Source of the DNA: Flavobacteria bacterium BAL38
GTDB taxonomy: Bacteria; Bacteroidota; Bacteroidia; Flavobacteriales; Flavobacteriaceae
NCBI GenBank assembly: GCA_000169355.1
Contig: AAXX01000001.1
Coordinates: 62,001-126,000 of the forward strand
Direction of reading: 5' to 3'
Length of the DNA stretch: 64,000 nucleotides
Shown: positions 26,729 through 35,854 of the stretch, one piece after another
Layout of the letters: each line of letters begins with the position of its first letter
How positions within the stretch are numbered: the first letter of the stretch is position 1
Notes under the pieces: model-generated
Databases searched by the model: none
Told to the model about the DNA's origin: nothing
Seen by the model: only the letters and a program-made list of their open reading frames with translations
Program-made: the position numbers and the translations under genes

Positions 26729-26736
26729 TATGTTTG
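26729..26736 (+). promoter_or_regulatory. -7 element TATGTTTG before DUF2807 gene
   Basis: Perfect TAnnTTTG box 21 bases before the ATG at 26758. No TTG in the -33 position is evident. Confidence 0.6.
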
Positions 26737-26757
26737 TGGTATAAAATTATCATAAAA

Positions 26758-27594
26758 ATGTCAAAAAAAATCTCATTTCTATTTACACTTTTATTCCTAA
26801 CTTCAATTGCAGTAGCACAAAAAAAAGAGAAAATAAAAGGATCTAAAATTGTAACTGTTTCTGTTAAAGAAACTCCCTCTTTTGAAAACATTGAAATAAA
26901 TGACAATTTTGAAATATTCTTAGTTAAAGGAGAAAAATCTTCTATAGAAATTGAAGCCGATGATAATCTTCATGACATTATAAATTACGAAGTAGCTGGG
27001 GGAACACTTCGAATTACTTCTTTAAGAGATGTTTCTGGCGCAAAGAAATTTGCAATTCGTATTAATTATACTTCTGAATTAAAATTAATAACTGCTAAAA
27101 ATGAAAGCTCTATTCATGCTTTAGCCGATTTAGAATTAGATAATATTACTATTAAAAATTACGATAACTCAAGATCTTTTTTAAATGTAAAAGCAAATTA
27201 TTTTGCTCTTGTATTAAATGATAAATCTGAAGCAGAAATTAACGTTAAAGCAGAAAATACTTCTGTTGAATTAAGTAAAAATACAGAACTAAAAGCTTTG
27301 ATTAATTCGCCAGAATTAAAACTAGATATGTATCAGAAAAGTTCCGCTACTATTGAAGGAAAATCTAAAAATGCTAAAATTAGAATAGACAATAACAGCG
27401 TATTAATCGCAAAAAAATTAGATATTTATAATTTAGAATTAACTTCTGAAAATTATGCCAAATGTGAAGTGTATGTTTCAAACAAACTTATATTAATGGC
27501 ATCAGGAAAAAGTGAAATTGACTTATTTGGCGATTCAAAAATTCAGATAGATAAATTTACCAATAATGCTATTTTAGCTAAAAAAGACAAATAA
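26758..27594 (+). CDS. Secreted DUF2807-type beta-helix protein
   Basis: The 278-residue protein starts at the ATG at 26758 with signal peptide MSKKISFLFTLLFLTSIAVA followed by QKK; the frame's earlier TTG start at 26734 lies on the promoter. The mature protein is a second, more diverged DUF2807-like domain: SFENIEINDNFEIFLVKGEK, EIEADDNLHDIINYEV, then strand-turn repeats. It is separately transcribed from the DUF2807 lipoprotein (own promoter and terminator). Function unknown; probably periplasmic or outer-membrane associated. Confidence 0.82.
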   Translation: MSKKISFLFTLLFLTSIAVAQKKEKIKGSKIVTVSVKETPSFENIEINDNFEIFLVKGEKSSIEIEADDNLHDIINYEVAGGTLRITSLRDVSGAKKFAIRINYTSELKLITAKNESSIHALADLELDNITIKNYDNSRSFLNVKANYFALVLNDKSEAEINVKAENTSVELSKNTELKALINSPELKLDMYQKSSATIEGKSKNAKIRIDNNSVLIAKKLDIYNLELTSENYAKCEVYVSNKLILMASGKSEIDLFGDSKIQIDKFTNNAILAKKDK

Positions 27595-27620
27595 AAAAAG
27601 GAGCAATTGCTCCTTTTTTT
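27593..27620. terminator. Bidirectional terminator
   Basis: Perfect palindrome with core GGAGCAATTGCTCC flanked by seven A and seven T, between convergent genes. It overlaps both stop codons. Confidence 0.9.
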
Positions 27621-27930
27621 ATTGTTCATTACCTCCTTTTATAACATAGGTGTAAAACCAGGTAATTGTAAAAGTGGGAATAATATCTACAAATGGAATT
27701 AACTCTTCTATAAAACCAAAAATTCCTGCCAATTTTCCAACAGTTCCTTTAAACATCAATATCAACAAAACTCCTGAAATTGGTGCCCAAATTAAATCAA
27801 TCAATTCACCATAAACTGGAATTAAATAAGATATAATTCCTATTCCGTCAAACAATAGACTCAAAATCAGTTTAGTGATTTTGTCGTTTTTACTTGGTTG
27901 AATCGGGTTTTTTATTAGTTCATCCTTCAT
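27619..27930 (-). CDS. Small membrane protein, unknown
   Basis: From the ATG at 27930 the 103-residue protein has a polar start (MKDELIKNPIQPSKNDKI) and two hydrophobic segments (LILSLLFDGIGIISYLI and IWAPISGVLLILMF) plus a C-terminal amphipathic-hydrophobic part (TFTITWFYTYVI). The longer frame from 27969 is unlikely. Similar short proteins occur in other Flavobacterium, but I know of no function. It follows folE by 47 bases on the same strand. Confidence 0.65.
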   Translation of the reverse strand: MKDELIKNPIQPSKNDKITKLILSLLFDGIGIISYLIPVYGELIDLIWAPISGVLLILMFKGTVGKLAGIFGFIEELIPFVDIIPTFTITWFYTYVIKGGNEQ

Positions 27931-27977
27931 TTTAAATTTTGTAAGTTCTATTACGAATATACAAAACAAATGCCAAA

Positions 27978-28646
27978 TTATTCTTTATGAATCATTTTAT
28001 AAAAATCGTCGCGAAATTCTTTCTGATTAAAAACACCACCATATTGTAATGTAGAGGTATAACTACTTTCGTCTTTAATTCCTCTACTAGAAACACACAA
28101 ATGAGTTGCTTCCATAACAACCATAACATTATCTGTTTCTAAAACAGTTTTTAATTCATTAAAAATTTGCATAATCATTCGCTCTTGAACTTGTGGTCTG
28201 CGTGCATAATAATCAACAATTCTGTTTAATTTAGATAAACCAATTACTTTTCCAGATGAAACATATCCAATGTGCGCTTTACCAACAATAGGTAAAAAAT
28301 GATGTTCGCAAGTAGAGTTAAAACTTATATTTGCTTCCACTAACATTTTATCATACTGATACGAATTATCGAAAACCGAAATTTTAGGTTTGTTAGCAGG
28401 ATTTAAACCTGAAAATATTTCTTGAACAAACATTTTTGCCACACGATGTGGCGTTCCTTGTAAACTATCATCAGTCAAATCTAAACCAAGTTCTTTCATG
28501 ATAATTTCAAAATGGTGTTCAATAACTTCCATTTTTTGAGCATCAGATCTCACAAAAGCATCACTTCGCAAAGGCGTTTCTACAGATGTCATTTGATGAT
28601 TGTCTCCAATAATGTCGAATATTTCTTTTTCAATAGTAGTGTTCAT
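27978..28646 (-). CDS. folE: GTP cyclohydrolase I
   Basis: FolE converts GTP to 7,8-dihydroneopterin triphosphate, the first step of folate or tetrahydrobiopterin synthesis. The 222-residue protein carries the zinc motif CEHHFLP, the second ligand region CVSSRGIKD and the active-site AHIGYVSSGKVIGLSKLNRI. The ATG at 28646 (MNTTIEKEIFD) is preferred; the frame runs further up into msrA. It starts 14 bases after the msrA stop, so the two genes are probably cotranscribed. Confidence 0.96.
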   Translation of the reverse strand: MNTTIEKEIFDIIGDNHQMTSVETPLRSDAFVRSDAQKMEVIEHHFEIIMKELGLDLTDDSLQGTPHRVAKMFVQEIFSGLNPANKPKISVFDNSYQYDKMLVEANISFNSTCEHHFLPIVGKAHIGYVSSGKVIGLSKLNRIVDYYARRPQVQERMIMQIFNELKTVLETDNVMVVMEATHLCVSSRGIKDESSYTSTLQYGGVFNQKEFRDDFYKMIHKE

Positions 28647-28660
28647 AGCAATTTTCTCCT

Positions 28661-29314
28661 CTATTTTAATTTTGTTCTGTAATACTTTCTTAGTTTCTCT
28701 AATTTTGGTGCAATAACCATTTGACAATATCCTTGACTTGAATTGTCGTTATAATAATTTTGGTGGTATTTTTCAGCTTCATAAAATACAGTTGCTGAAG
28801 AAACTTTGGTAACTATCTTTTTATCATACAATTTTTCTTTTTCAAGTAATTGAATGTAATTTTCAGCTTTGTTTTTTTGGTCTTCAGAATAATAGAAAAT
28901 TTCGCTTCTATATTGTGTTCCTACATCGGCTCCCTGACGATTTAACGTTGTTGGGTCGTGAGTTCCAAAAAACACTTCCAACAAATCTTCGTAAGCTACT
29001 TCATTAGGATCAAATGTAATTTGAATTGCTTCTGCATGTCCTGTTGTTCCTGTACAAATTTCTGTATACGTCGGATTTTTAGTAGTACCTCCAATATATC
29101 CCGAAACCACTTTTTCTACTCCTTTAATTTCTAAAAAAATGGCTTCTGTACACCAAAAACAGCCACCAGCAAACGTTGCAACTTCCATACCTTCTTTCAT
29201 TTTTGTTTTAACCGGTTCTTTATATTCTTCTTTTACAATTGGTTTTTCTTTTGCAGTACACGAACTTAAAACCAAACTCAAAACTAACGACAACCCTTTA
29301 ATACTATTTCTCAT
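28661..29314 (-). CDS. msrA: Peptide-methionine (S)-S-oxide reductase MsrA, lipoprotein
   Basis: MsrA reduces methionine-S-sulfoxide in oxidised proteins. The protein of 217 residues starts at the ATG at 29314 with a lipoprotein signal (LVLSLVLSSC, C19), so it acts outside the cytoplasm. The catalytic motif GCFWC gives nucleophile C52, and GHAEAIQITFDP and YHQNYYNDNSSQGYC (resolving Cys) follow. The order msrA-folE with the -7 element upstream suggests an operon. Exported MsrA is unusual in E. coli but normal in several Bacteroidota. Confidence 0.95.
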   Translation of the reverse strand: MRNSIKGLSLVLSLVLSSCTAKEKPIVKEEYKEPVKTKMKEGMEVATFAGGCFWCTEAIFLEIKGVEKVVSGYIGGTTKNPTYTEICTGTTGHAEAIQITFDPNEVAYEDLLEVFFGTHDPTTLNRQGADVGTQYRSEIFYYSEDQKNKAENYIQLLEKEKLYDKKIVTKVSSATVFYEAEKYHQNYYNDNSSQGYCQMVIAPKLEKLRKYYRTKLK

Positions 29315-29338
29315 ATTTTTTTCGTTTATTTTGTTTAA

Positions 29339-29346
29339 CAAATTTA
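29339..29346 (-). promoter_or_regulatory. -7 element TAAATTTG before msrA
   Basis: Perfect TAnnTTTG on the minus strand 25 bases before the msrA ATG. A TTG occurs 15 bases further upstream, slightly closer than the consensus. Confidence 0.6.
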
Positions 29347-29465
29347 CATAAAAATTAAACACAAATTACATTTTAACTAAAATTTATTACTTGATTTATA
29401 TGAATAGCGCTACATAGTTTTTTTATTAGACGAAAATCTTTGTTTCTTTGTATAAATATTGGAAT

Positions 29466-30128
29466 ATGATACTTGCAAAAAATCTACATAAATATTACGA
29501 ATCGCTTCATGTTTTAAAAGGCGTTGATCTTCACATAAAGAAAGGAGAAATCGTTTCAATTGTAGGAGCTTCTGGTGCCGGAAAAACAACTTTATTACAA
29601 ATATTAGGCACTTTAGATCTTCCAAACAAACAACAAAATACCGTATTAGAAATTAATGGCTCATCAGTACTAAATTTAAAAGATACAGCCCTTTCAAAAT
29701 TTAGAAACCAACATTTAGGATTCATTTTTCAATTTCATCAATTATTACCAGAATTTACAGCATTAGAAAATGTTTGCATTCCGGGTTTTATTGCAAATCG
29801 AAATAAAAAAGAAGTAGAAACAGAAGCAAAACGATTATTAACCTATTTAGGTTTAGCTGAAAGAGTAGACCATAAACCAAGTGAACTTTCTGGAGGAGAA
29901 CAACAAAGAGTAGCTGTTGCAAGAGCATTAATAAACAAACCCGCAGTAATTTTTGCAGATGAACCTTCTGGAAACTTAGACACACAATCGGCAGAAATGC
30001 TACATCAATTGTTTTTTAAACTGCGTGAAGAATTTAACCAAACTTTCGTAATTGTAACCCATAATGAAGATTTAGCCAATATGGCAGACAGAAAATTAGT
30101 TATGAAAGATGGTCTAATTTTAGAATAA
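29466..30128 (+). CDS. ABC transporter ATP-binding protein, LolD-like
   Basis: The 220-residue ATPase from the ATG at 29466 has Walker [10 protein letters not shown], signature LSGGEQQR, Walker [13 protein letters not shown] and H-loop IVTHNED. These are characteristic of the LolD/MacB/FtsE group that pairs with FtsX-like permeases. LolD releases lipoproteins from the inner membrane; the usual partner LolCE is not in this window. Its stop overlaps the next start (TAATG at 30126-30130), so the two are translationally coupled. Confidence 0.88.
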   Translation: MILAKNLHKYYESLHVLKGVDLHIKKGEIVSIVGASGAGKTTLLQILGTLDLPNKQQNTVLEINGSSVLNLKDTALSKFRNQHLGFIFQFHQLLPEFTALENVCIPGFIANRNKKEVETEAKRLLTYLGLAERVDHKPSELSGGEQQRVAVARALINKPAVIFADEPSGNLDTQSAEMLHQLFFKLREEFNQTFVIVTHNEDLANMADRKLVMKDGLILE

Positions 30129-31741
30129 TGATAGTCGTTATTATTAGTTGGTTACTCATTTTTTATATGATTTCTGTTACTGGAATCGTAGCAAAAAAAA
30201 GCCTGAAACTAACTGATGATCCTACTTTTATTCTTTTATATGGAATTATATTTCAAACTCTCTTTATTGGAACTTTTGCTTTTTTCTATAAAATTGGAAG
30301 TCATTTTTTTATAACAAATTGTTGTTTAGTAGTATTTGCCAGTTTTTTTATAAGAAACGAATTAAAACTATTTATCTCTTCTTTATTTACCACTTTTAGC
30401 TTAAAATCAAAAGTAATTTTTAGCTTGTTTATTGTGTTAGTTGCTCTTGAATCTGCTCAAATACCAAGTATTTTTGACAATGAAACGTATTACATACAAA
30501 CCATTAAATGGATTAATGAATTTGGTTATATTAATGGAATTGCAAATGTTCATCCTTTTTTAGCTCAATATTCCTTTTGGCATGTTTTTCAAAGTGGATT
30601 TAATTTTTCTTTTATTTCTGATTCTTTTAATGATGTGAATGGTTTGCTTTTAATTATAGGAATCTATTATTTCTTTCAAAAATATAATACACAACCAAAT
30701 CTATACCTCACTGTAAATAGCTTATTTTTAGTTGTTTATTTTCAATTTATTGATGCTCCATCACCAGATTTGCCAGTATTAGTTTTCTTGAGTATATTTT
30801 TTAATGAATTTATTTTCAATTACTTAGACACGAGAAAAAGAAAATCCCTATTCCTTTTTTTAATTTTTCTAGTCTTTATAAAGCTAACAATTGTTCCATT
30901 GCTGCTGCTTTTATATTTTATATTAGATAAAGAAAAAAAAATAATTGTATTTGCAATTTGTACTGGGTTTATCTTTGGTATTACTTGGATCATTAAAAAC
31001 CTTATTATTACAGGATATCCTTTGTTTCCTTTAAGTCTATTTGATTTTAATTTTGATTGGAAATTACCAATTGAATCCATGAATTATATGTACAAAAACA
31101 TCAACAATTTAGGTTATGCTGAAAATGTATCTATCGCACACGATTACAGTTTACTTGAAAAATTAAATTTTTGGATTCATTTAAAAGGAATAAACGGATT
31201 TTTTAATAGTAGTATTATAATTTTATTGTTTTTAACACCGTTTACCAAGTTATATAAATCGATAAAAAAATTTAAAATTCTATATTTTGTGTTGTTGATT
31301 CACTTTGTTTTTTTGTTAGTAACATCTCCTCAATATCGATTTTTCTTACCTACAATCATATGCTTAGGAACTGTACTAATTTATGATGTTTTAATGCGAA
31401 TAAATTTTTCAAACAAAGCTATAATCATAAGTTTATCGATACTTTTAATAAATTTTAGTTTGTTTTTTGATTTGAAAAATATTTCAATAAATGAAAAATT
31501 CAATATTAATTGTGTTATTTATCCTTCTTCTAATTCAAAACATAATAGCTCTAGATTTAAAGAAAAAAGTATTGGAAATTTTAAATTCTACGATCCAAAT
31601 CTTCCAAATTTATATAAAACTTCAAATGGAAAATTACCTTGTGTAAACAAGAAACTATTTGAATTTTATACGTTTTATCCACAACAAAGAACCTCAAATA
31701 TAAAAGATGGATTTTATGCAAAAAAAATCGAAGATGACTAA
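30128..31741 (+). CDS. Polytopic membrane protein, GT-C-like (LIC_10190-like)
   Basis: The 537-residue protein has at least ten hydrophobic helices (for example VVIISWLLIFYMISVTGIVA, SLFLFLIFLVFIKLTIVPLL) and a soluble C-terminal tail of about 70 residues. The layout, with an aspartate near the first large periplasmic loop (SIFDNETYYIQTIKWI), is like GT-C glycosyltransferases, and it resembles the LIC_10190 family of uncharacterised membrane proteins. Its coupling to a lolD-like ATPase is probably accidental operon organisation. Function not established. Confidence 0.65.
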   Translation: MIVVIISWLLIFYMISVTGIVAKKSLKLTDDPTFILLYGIIFQTLFIGTFAFFYKIGSHFFITNCCLVVFASFFIRNELKLFISSLFTTFSLKSKVIFSLFIVLVALESAQIPSIFDNETYYIQTIKWINEFGYINGIANVHPFLAQYSFWHVFQSGFNFSFISDSFNDVNGLLLIIGIYYFFQKYNTQPNLYLTVNSLFLVVYFQFIDAPSPDLPVLVFLSIFFNEFIFNYLDTRKRKSLFLFLIFLVFIKLTIVPLLLLLYFILDKEKKIIVFAICTGFIFGITWIIKNLIITGYPLFPLSLFDFNFDWKLPIESMNYMYKNINNLGYAENVSIAHDYSLLEKLNFWIHLKGINGFFNSSIIILLFLTPFTKLYKSIKKFKILYFVLLIHFVFLLVTSPQYRFFLPTIICLGTVLIYDVLMRINFSNKAIIISLSILLINFSLFFDLKNISINEKFNINCVIYPSSNSKHNSSRFKEKSIGNFKFYDPNLPNLYKTSNGKLPCVNKKLFEFYTFYPQQRTSNIKDGFYAKKIEDD

Positions 31742-32492
31742 GCAAGAATTAAAAGATTTCTTAGACGAAAAGGTTGATTTATATAATAATCCTAAATTTA
31801 TAGAAAGCGACCCTATTCAAATTCCACATTTATATTCATTAAAAGAAGACATAGAAATTGCTGGATTTCTTGCCGCTACAATAGCTTGGGGCAATCGTAA
31901 AATGATTATTAATAATGCTCAAAAAATGATGAATTTAATGGGAAATTCACCTTATGATTTTATTATGTCGCATTCAAATGAAAATTTAGAATCATTAGAG
32001 AAATTTGTTCATAGAACTTTTAACGGTCAAGATTTTATTGGATTTACAAAAGGATTGCAACACATTTATAAAAACCACAACGGATTAGAAGCTGTTTTTG
32101 CTAAAGAACATACTACGATGCAACATACCATTTCTAATTTTAAGAAATTATTTTTTGAAGTTCCCCATTTAGCACGAACTGAAAAGCATATTTCTGATCC
32201 AATGAATGGTTCTGCTGCTAAAAGAATTAACATGTATTTACGTTGGATGATTAGAAATGACAACAAAGGTGTCGATTTAGGTATTTGGAAAAACAGTTCT
32301 TCTGCCCTACTTTCTTGTCCGTTAGATGTGCATTCTGGAAATGTATCTCGAAAATTAGGATTGCTCACTCGAAAGCAAAATGATGCAAAAGCAGTAGCCG
32401 AATTAGATGCCAATTTGCGAATATTAGATAAAAACGACCCCGTAAAATACGATTTTGCTTTGTTTGGATTAGGCGTTTTTGAAGGGTTTTAA
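31734..32492 (+). CDS. TIGR02757 family protein
   Basis: Reading from the ATG at 31734, 252 residues: MTKQELKDFLDEKVDLYNN, LYSLKEDIEIAGFLAATIAWGNRKMIINNA, then MYLRWMIRNDNKGVDLGIW and the ending KYDFALFGLGVFEGF, the pattern of TIGR02757, a Bacteroidota family of unknown function with an all-helical fold resembling DNA glycosylase-like HhH proteins. The start overlaps the previous gene by 8 bases, with earlier in-frame ATGs at 31707 and 31716 possible. No signal or membrane segment. Confidence 0.85.
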   Translation: MTKQELKDFLDEKVDLYNNPKFIESDPIQIPHLYSLKEDIEIAGFLAATIAWGNRKMIINNAQKMMNLMGNSPYDFIMSHSNENLESLEKFVHRTFNGQDFIGFTKGLQHIYKNHNGLEAVFAKEHTTMQHTISNFKKLFFEVPHLARTEKHISDPMNGSAAKRINMYLRWMIRNDNKGVDLGIWKNSSSALLSCPLDVHSGNVSRKLGLLTRKQNDAKAVAELDANLRILDKNDPVKYDFALFGLGVFEGF

Positions 32493-32594
32493 ATAGTGAA
32501 AATTTTCATACTCTTAATATTTAAACTATTTTTAGCTGAAGTAATACTTCGATTATTAAAATTTAAGTAGTTTTACCATTCAAAATTTAGAAAT

Positions 32595-33167
32595 ATGCAT
32601 GCAGACTATATTGTTGATGAAAATTTTTCTGATATAAGTTATACGGAAAACGATATAAAATTCAAAGAATATGAAAATTGTACATTTACAAACTGCGATT
32701 TTAGAGCATGTTCTTTTATTGCTGTAACTTTTATTGATTGCAATTTTTTAGATTGTAATTTTAAAAACACTAAAATTAACCATGTGTCTTTGCGAGATGT
32801 TTGGTTTACAAAATGCGATTTTACTTCGGTAAATTTTGCTATGACCGATCAAATTTTATATGAATTTCATTTTAAAGACTGCTTACTCGATTATGCACAG
32901 TTTTATAGTTTAAAACTTAAGAAAATGCAATTTATTAATTGCAGCATGATTGCAGTTGATTTTATGGAAAGCGACCTTTCTGAAGCTCTTTTTGACAACT
33001 GCAATCTTAGGCATGCGGTTTTTATTGGAACAACAGCCAATAAAACTGATTTTTCTACTAGCTATGATTTTATAATTGATCCTGAAAAAAATAAACTTAA
33101 ACGTGCTATCTTTTCTACTGAAAATTTATCTGGTTTGTTAAAGAAATACGACTTAGTTATTAAGTAA
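32595..33167 (+). CDS. Pentapeptide-repeat protein (Qnr/McbG-like)
   Basis: The 190-residue protein consists of pentapeptide repeats with centre residues F/L: CTFTN CDFRA CSFIA, CNFLD CNFKN, CDFTS VNFAM, then after a short break CNLRH AVF. Such proteins form a right-handed beta-helix that mimics DNA; Qnr proteins protect gyrase from quinolones. Similarity to chromosomal Qnr/McbG-like proteins does not show resistance. No signal peptide. Single gene, convergent with carbonic anhydrase at a 9-base gap. Confidence 0.88.
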   Translation: MHADYIVDENFSDISYTENDIKFKEYENCTFTNCDFRACSFIAVTFIDCNFLDCNFKNTKINHVSLRDVWFTKCDFTSVNFAMTDQILYEFHFKDCLLDYAQFYSLKLKKMQFINCSMIAVDFMESDLSEALFDNCNLRHAVFIGTTANKTDFSTSYDFIIDPEKNKLKRAIFSTENLSGLLKKYDLVIK

Positions 33168-33176
33168 GTATTTGAA

Positions 33177-33812
33177 TTAAAATTTCAATTGATACACATC
33201 ATCTAAATCTTTATCACAACTAAAGTTAACGCCTAAATCGGTTACATAACCCGAATTTAAACCATAAACCCAGCCATGTAATGATAATTCTTGTCCATTT
33301 TTCCATGCATTTTGAACAATGGAAGTTTTAGCTAAATCCATAACTTGCTCTTTTACATTTAGTTCTACAAACTTGTTAAATCTTTCTTTTTCATCAGAAA
33401 TAGAATCTAAATATTTTTGGTGAAAACGATATACATCTTTTATGTGACGAATCCAATTATCAATAATCCCAATAGAACTATTTCCCATTGCAGCTTTCAC
33501 ACCACCACAACCATAATGTCCGCAAACAATAACGTGTTTCACTTTTAAAGCATTTACAGCATAATCTAAAACGCTTAACATGTTCATATCAGAATGAACG
33601 ACCATATTTGCAATATTTCTATGAACAAAAACTTCCCCTGGTTCAGCTCCTATAATTTCATTAGCAGGAACTCTACTATCTGAACAACCAATCCACAACA
33701 AAGGAGGTTGTTGTCCATCGGCTAAATTGTTAAAATATTCTGGACTAATAGCTAATTTATCTTCAACCCACTTTTTATTATTTTCTACTATTTTTTTATA
33801 AAAATCACTCAT
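33177..33812 (-). CDS. Beta-class carbonic anhydrase
   Basis: The enzyme hydrates CO2 to bicarbonate. The 211-residue protein has C43 and the D45/R47 dyad in WIGCSDSRVPANE and H99/C102 in VCGHYGCGGV, the three zinc ligands of beta-class enzymes. The gene starts 16 bases after the stop of a SulP transporter on the same strand, so the pair is probably cotranscribed, consistent with bicarbonate uptake or CO2 recapture. Confidence 0.96.
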   Translation of the reverse strand: MSDFYKKIVENNKKWVEDKLAISPEYFNNLADGQQPPLLWIGCSDSRVPANEIIGAEPGEVFVHRNIANMVVHSDMNMLSVLDYAVNALKVKHVIVCGHYGCGGVKAAMGNSSIGIIDNWIRHIKDVYRFHQKYLDSISDEKERFNKFVELNVKEQVMDLAKTSIVQNAWKNGQELSLHGWVYGLNSGYVTDLGVNFSCDKDLDDVYQLKF

Positions 33813-33828
33813 TATGTAATTTAATTAA

Positions 33829-35412
33829 TTAGTTATTATGATTAATTTCAACATGATTAAACTTCGTATTTTCAATATTGTAAGATTCTTTAAATCCTTT
33901 TAATGTTAATGTTATATTTTTATCAACAGCCTTAACATCTCTAAAATCTTTTATCATTTCAACAACATCAAAATCAATAAAATCTGTATTTGATGCATCT
34001 ATAATTACTTTAGAATTTTGCGGTATTTTTTTAAATGTATTTTTTATTGCCGCCTTATTTAAGAAAGATACTTCTTGTGCTAATTTTATAGTAATAACAT
34101 CTCCATCATGAAAAGATTCTCTTTTAAATGAATAAGCAATTTTTAAATTTTGATATAAAATAAACAAGATACTAACAGCTAATCCAATTGCAACACCTTT
34201 TAGCAAATCAATTCGTACAACAGCAATAACGGTAATTAAAAAAGGGATAAATTGCGTGTATCCGTTTTTCCATAAATGAATAAAAACACTTGGTTTAGCC
34301 AATTTATAACCTACCATTAACAAAACAGCCGCTAAAGCCGAAAGTGGAATTTTATTTAAAATAAACGGAATCGCTAAAGCAAATACAATTAATAATATGC
34401 CATGAAAAACTGTAGCTAATTTAGTTCTTCCGTTAGAATTAATATTTGCAGAAGAACGAACAACAACAGATGTCATAGGCAAACCACCTAATAAACCGCT
34501 TACAATATTCCCTATTCCTTGCGCTTTTAATTCTCTGTTTGTATTGGTATACCTTTTAAAAGGGTCTAGTTTGTCTGTAGCTTCAATACACAACAAAGTT
34601 TCAATTGAAGCAACAACAGCAATAGTTAGGGCTACTATCCAAACTTTTTCATTTGTTAAGGCAGAAAAATTTGGCAGTGAAAACCCATTTTTAATTTCTA
34701 AAAAGGAAGGTAAATTAACTAAATGATTCTTTGTTGTAATTGCTAACGATGAGTCTGTTTGAATGAAAAACTCATTTAATAAAATACTAAAAACCACTAC
34801 AACTAAGGCACCCGGAACAACTTTAATATTTTTTAATAATGGCACTTTTTCCCAAATTATAAGAATAAATAGAGATACTAAAGCCACAATTAAAGCCCCT
34901 GAATGGATATAGTTGATTGATTCTATTAAGGTATCAAAAGTAGTATGTCCTGATTTTTCTATATAAAAAAAATCGCCTTCATTGTCAACATCATGACCAA
35001 AAGCATGTGGAATTTGTTTTAAAATAATGATTATACCAATAGCCGCTAACATTCCTTCAATAACACTAGTTGGAAAATAATTAGAAAAACTACCTGCTCT
35101 TAAAAATCCTAAAAGAATTTGAAATAATCCGGCTAAAATAACAGCTACTAAAAACACATCAAAGCCTCCTAAATCTGTAATTGCAACTAATATTATGGCT
35201 GTTAAACCAGCCGCTGGCCCCGTAACACTCAAAGCAGAATTACTAAGAAACCCAACAACGATACCTCCTATTACACCAGAAACAATACCTGAAAACAAGG
35301 GCGCTCCAGACGCTAAAGCAATACCTAAACATAAAGGCAATGCTACTAAAAACACAACCAATCCAGCTGCAAGATCACCTCTTACGTTGGAAAAAAAAGA
35401 ATGGTTATTCAT
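33829..35412 (-). CDS. SulP family anion transporter with STAS domain
   Basis: A 527-residue transporter with about ten to eleven membrane segments. It has the SulP signature region FSGIVSGVIGGIVVGFLS, SVTGPAAGLTAIILV and the motif GLLGGLPMTSVVVRSSANI, then a STAS domain at about residues 430-515 (AQEVSFLNKAAIKNTFKKIP, VIIDASNTDFIDFDVVEMI). Family members carry sulfate, bicarbonate or chloride. The coupled carbonic anhydrase favours bicarbonate, although this is inference. Located in the inner membrane. Confidence 0.93.
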   Translation of the reverse strand: MNNHSFFSNVRGDLAAGLVVFLVALPLCLGIALASGAPLFSGIVSGVIGGIVVGFLSNSALSVTGPAAGLTAIILVAITDLGGFDVFLVAVILAGLFQILLGFLRAGSFSNYFPTSVIEGMLAAIGIIIILKQIPHAFGHDVDNEGDFFYIEKSGHTTFDTLIESINYIHSGALIVALVSLFILIIWEKVPLLKNIKVVPGALVVVVFSILLNEFFIQTDSSLAITTKNHLVNLPSFLEIKNGFSLPNFSALTNEKVWIVALTIAVVASIETLLCIEATDKLDPFKRYTNTNRELKAQGIGNIVSGLLGGLPMTSVVVRSSANINSNGRTKLATVFHGILLIVFALAIPFILNKIPLSALAAVLLMVGYKLAKPSVFIHLWKNGYTQFIPFLITVIAVVRIDLLKGVAIGLAVSILFILYQNLKIAYSFKRESFHDGDVITIKLAQEVSFLNKAAIKNTFKKIPQNSKVIIDASNTDFIDFDVVEMIKDFRDVKAVDKNITLTLKGFKESYNIENTKFNHVEINHNN

Positions 35413-35480
35413 GAAATTTTTTATACTAATACATTAATAATACACGCTATAAAATGAGTGCTTATGAAAAAGAAAATGTA

Positions 35481-35771
35481 TTATATAAAATTTGGTGGAG
35501 GAGAAAAAATTTGATGCGCTAAATTATCAAAACTTAAATCATGTTTAACTAGTACGTTTAGATTTGCTAATTTATTAGATGAAAAATTTATAAAAAAATA
35601 ACTCGTTGTTGGAGAAAAATGTATCTCATCAAATGAAGCGTGACTTTCTTCTTCTTCACTCAAGTTATAGAAATAAGAAGTATCAACTTGATCATCTACC
35701 ATACCTATTAAAGTAGGAGTTGCTAAAAAAGCAATAAACAAGATTAAAAAAGTAGTTGATAAAAATTTCAT
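35481..35771 (-). CDS. Small secreted protein, unknown
   Basis: The 96-residue protein has a signal peptide (MKFLSTTFLILFIAFLATP) and an acidic mature part (FYNLSEEEESHASFDEIHF) ending in HQIFSPPPNFI. Short secreted proteins with acidic EEE stretches and a proline-rich end occur widely in Flavobacteria. It sits 68 bases upstream of the SulP-carbonic anhydrase pair on the same strand and may be cotranscribed. No function is known to me. Confidence 0.65.
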   Translation of the reverse strand: MKFLSTTFLILFIAFLATPTLIGMVDDQVDTSYFYNLSEEEESHASFDEIHFSPTTSYFFINFSSNKLANLNVLVKHDLSFDNLAHQIFSPPPNFI

Positions 35772-35822
35772 ATAACAAATATAAATATATTTTATGTAAA
35801 ATTTTAATCATAGAGCATAAAA

Positions 35823-35850
35823 AAAATGCTGTGAAAATTCACAGCATTTT
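35823..35850 (-). terminator. Terminator of dps
   Basis: A perfect 13-bp stem AAAATGCTGTGAA / TTCACAGCATTTT (35823-35835 and 35838-35850); on the minus strand it is followed by eight T. It lies 4 bases after the dps stop. Confidence 0.9.
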
Positions 35851-35854
35851 AATT

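Noticed and set aside
32595..33167. Acquired quinolone-resistance qnr gene
   Set aside because: Repeat pattern is Qnr-like, but composition and context are chromosomal and resistance cannot be read from sequence.
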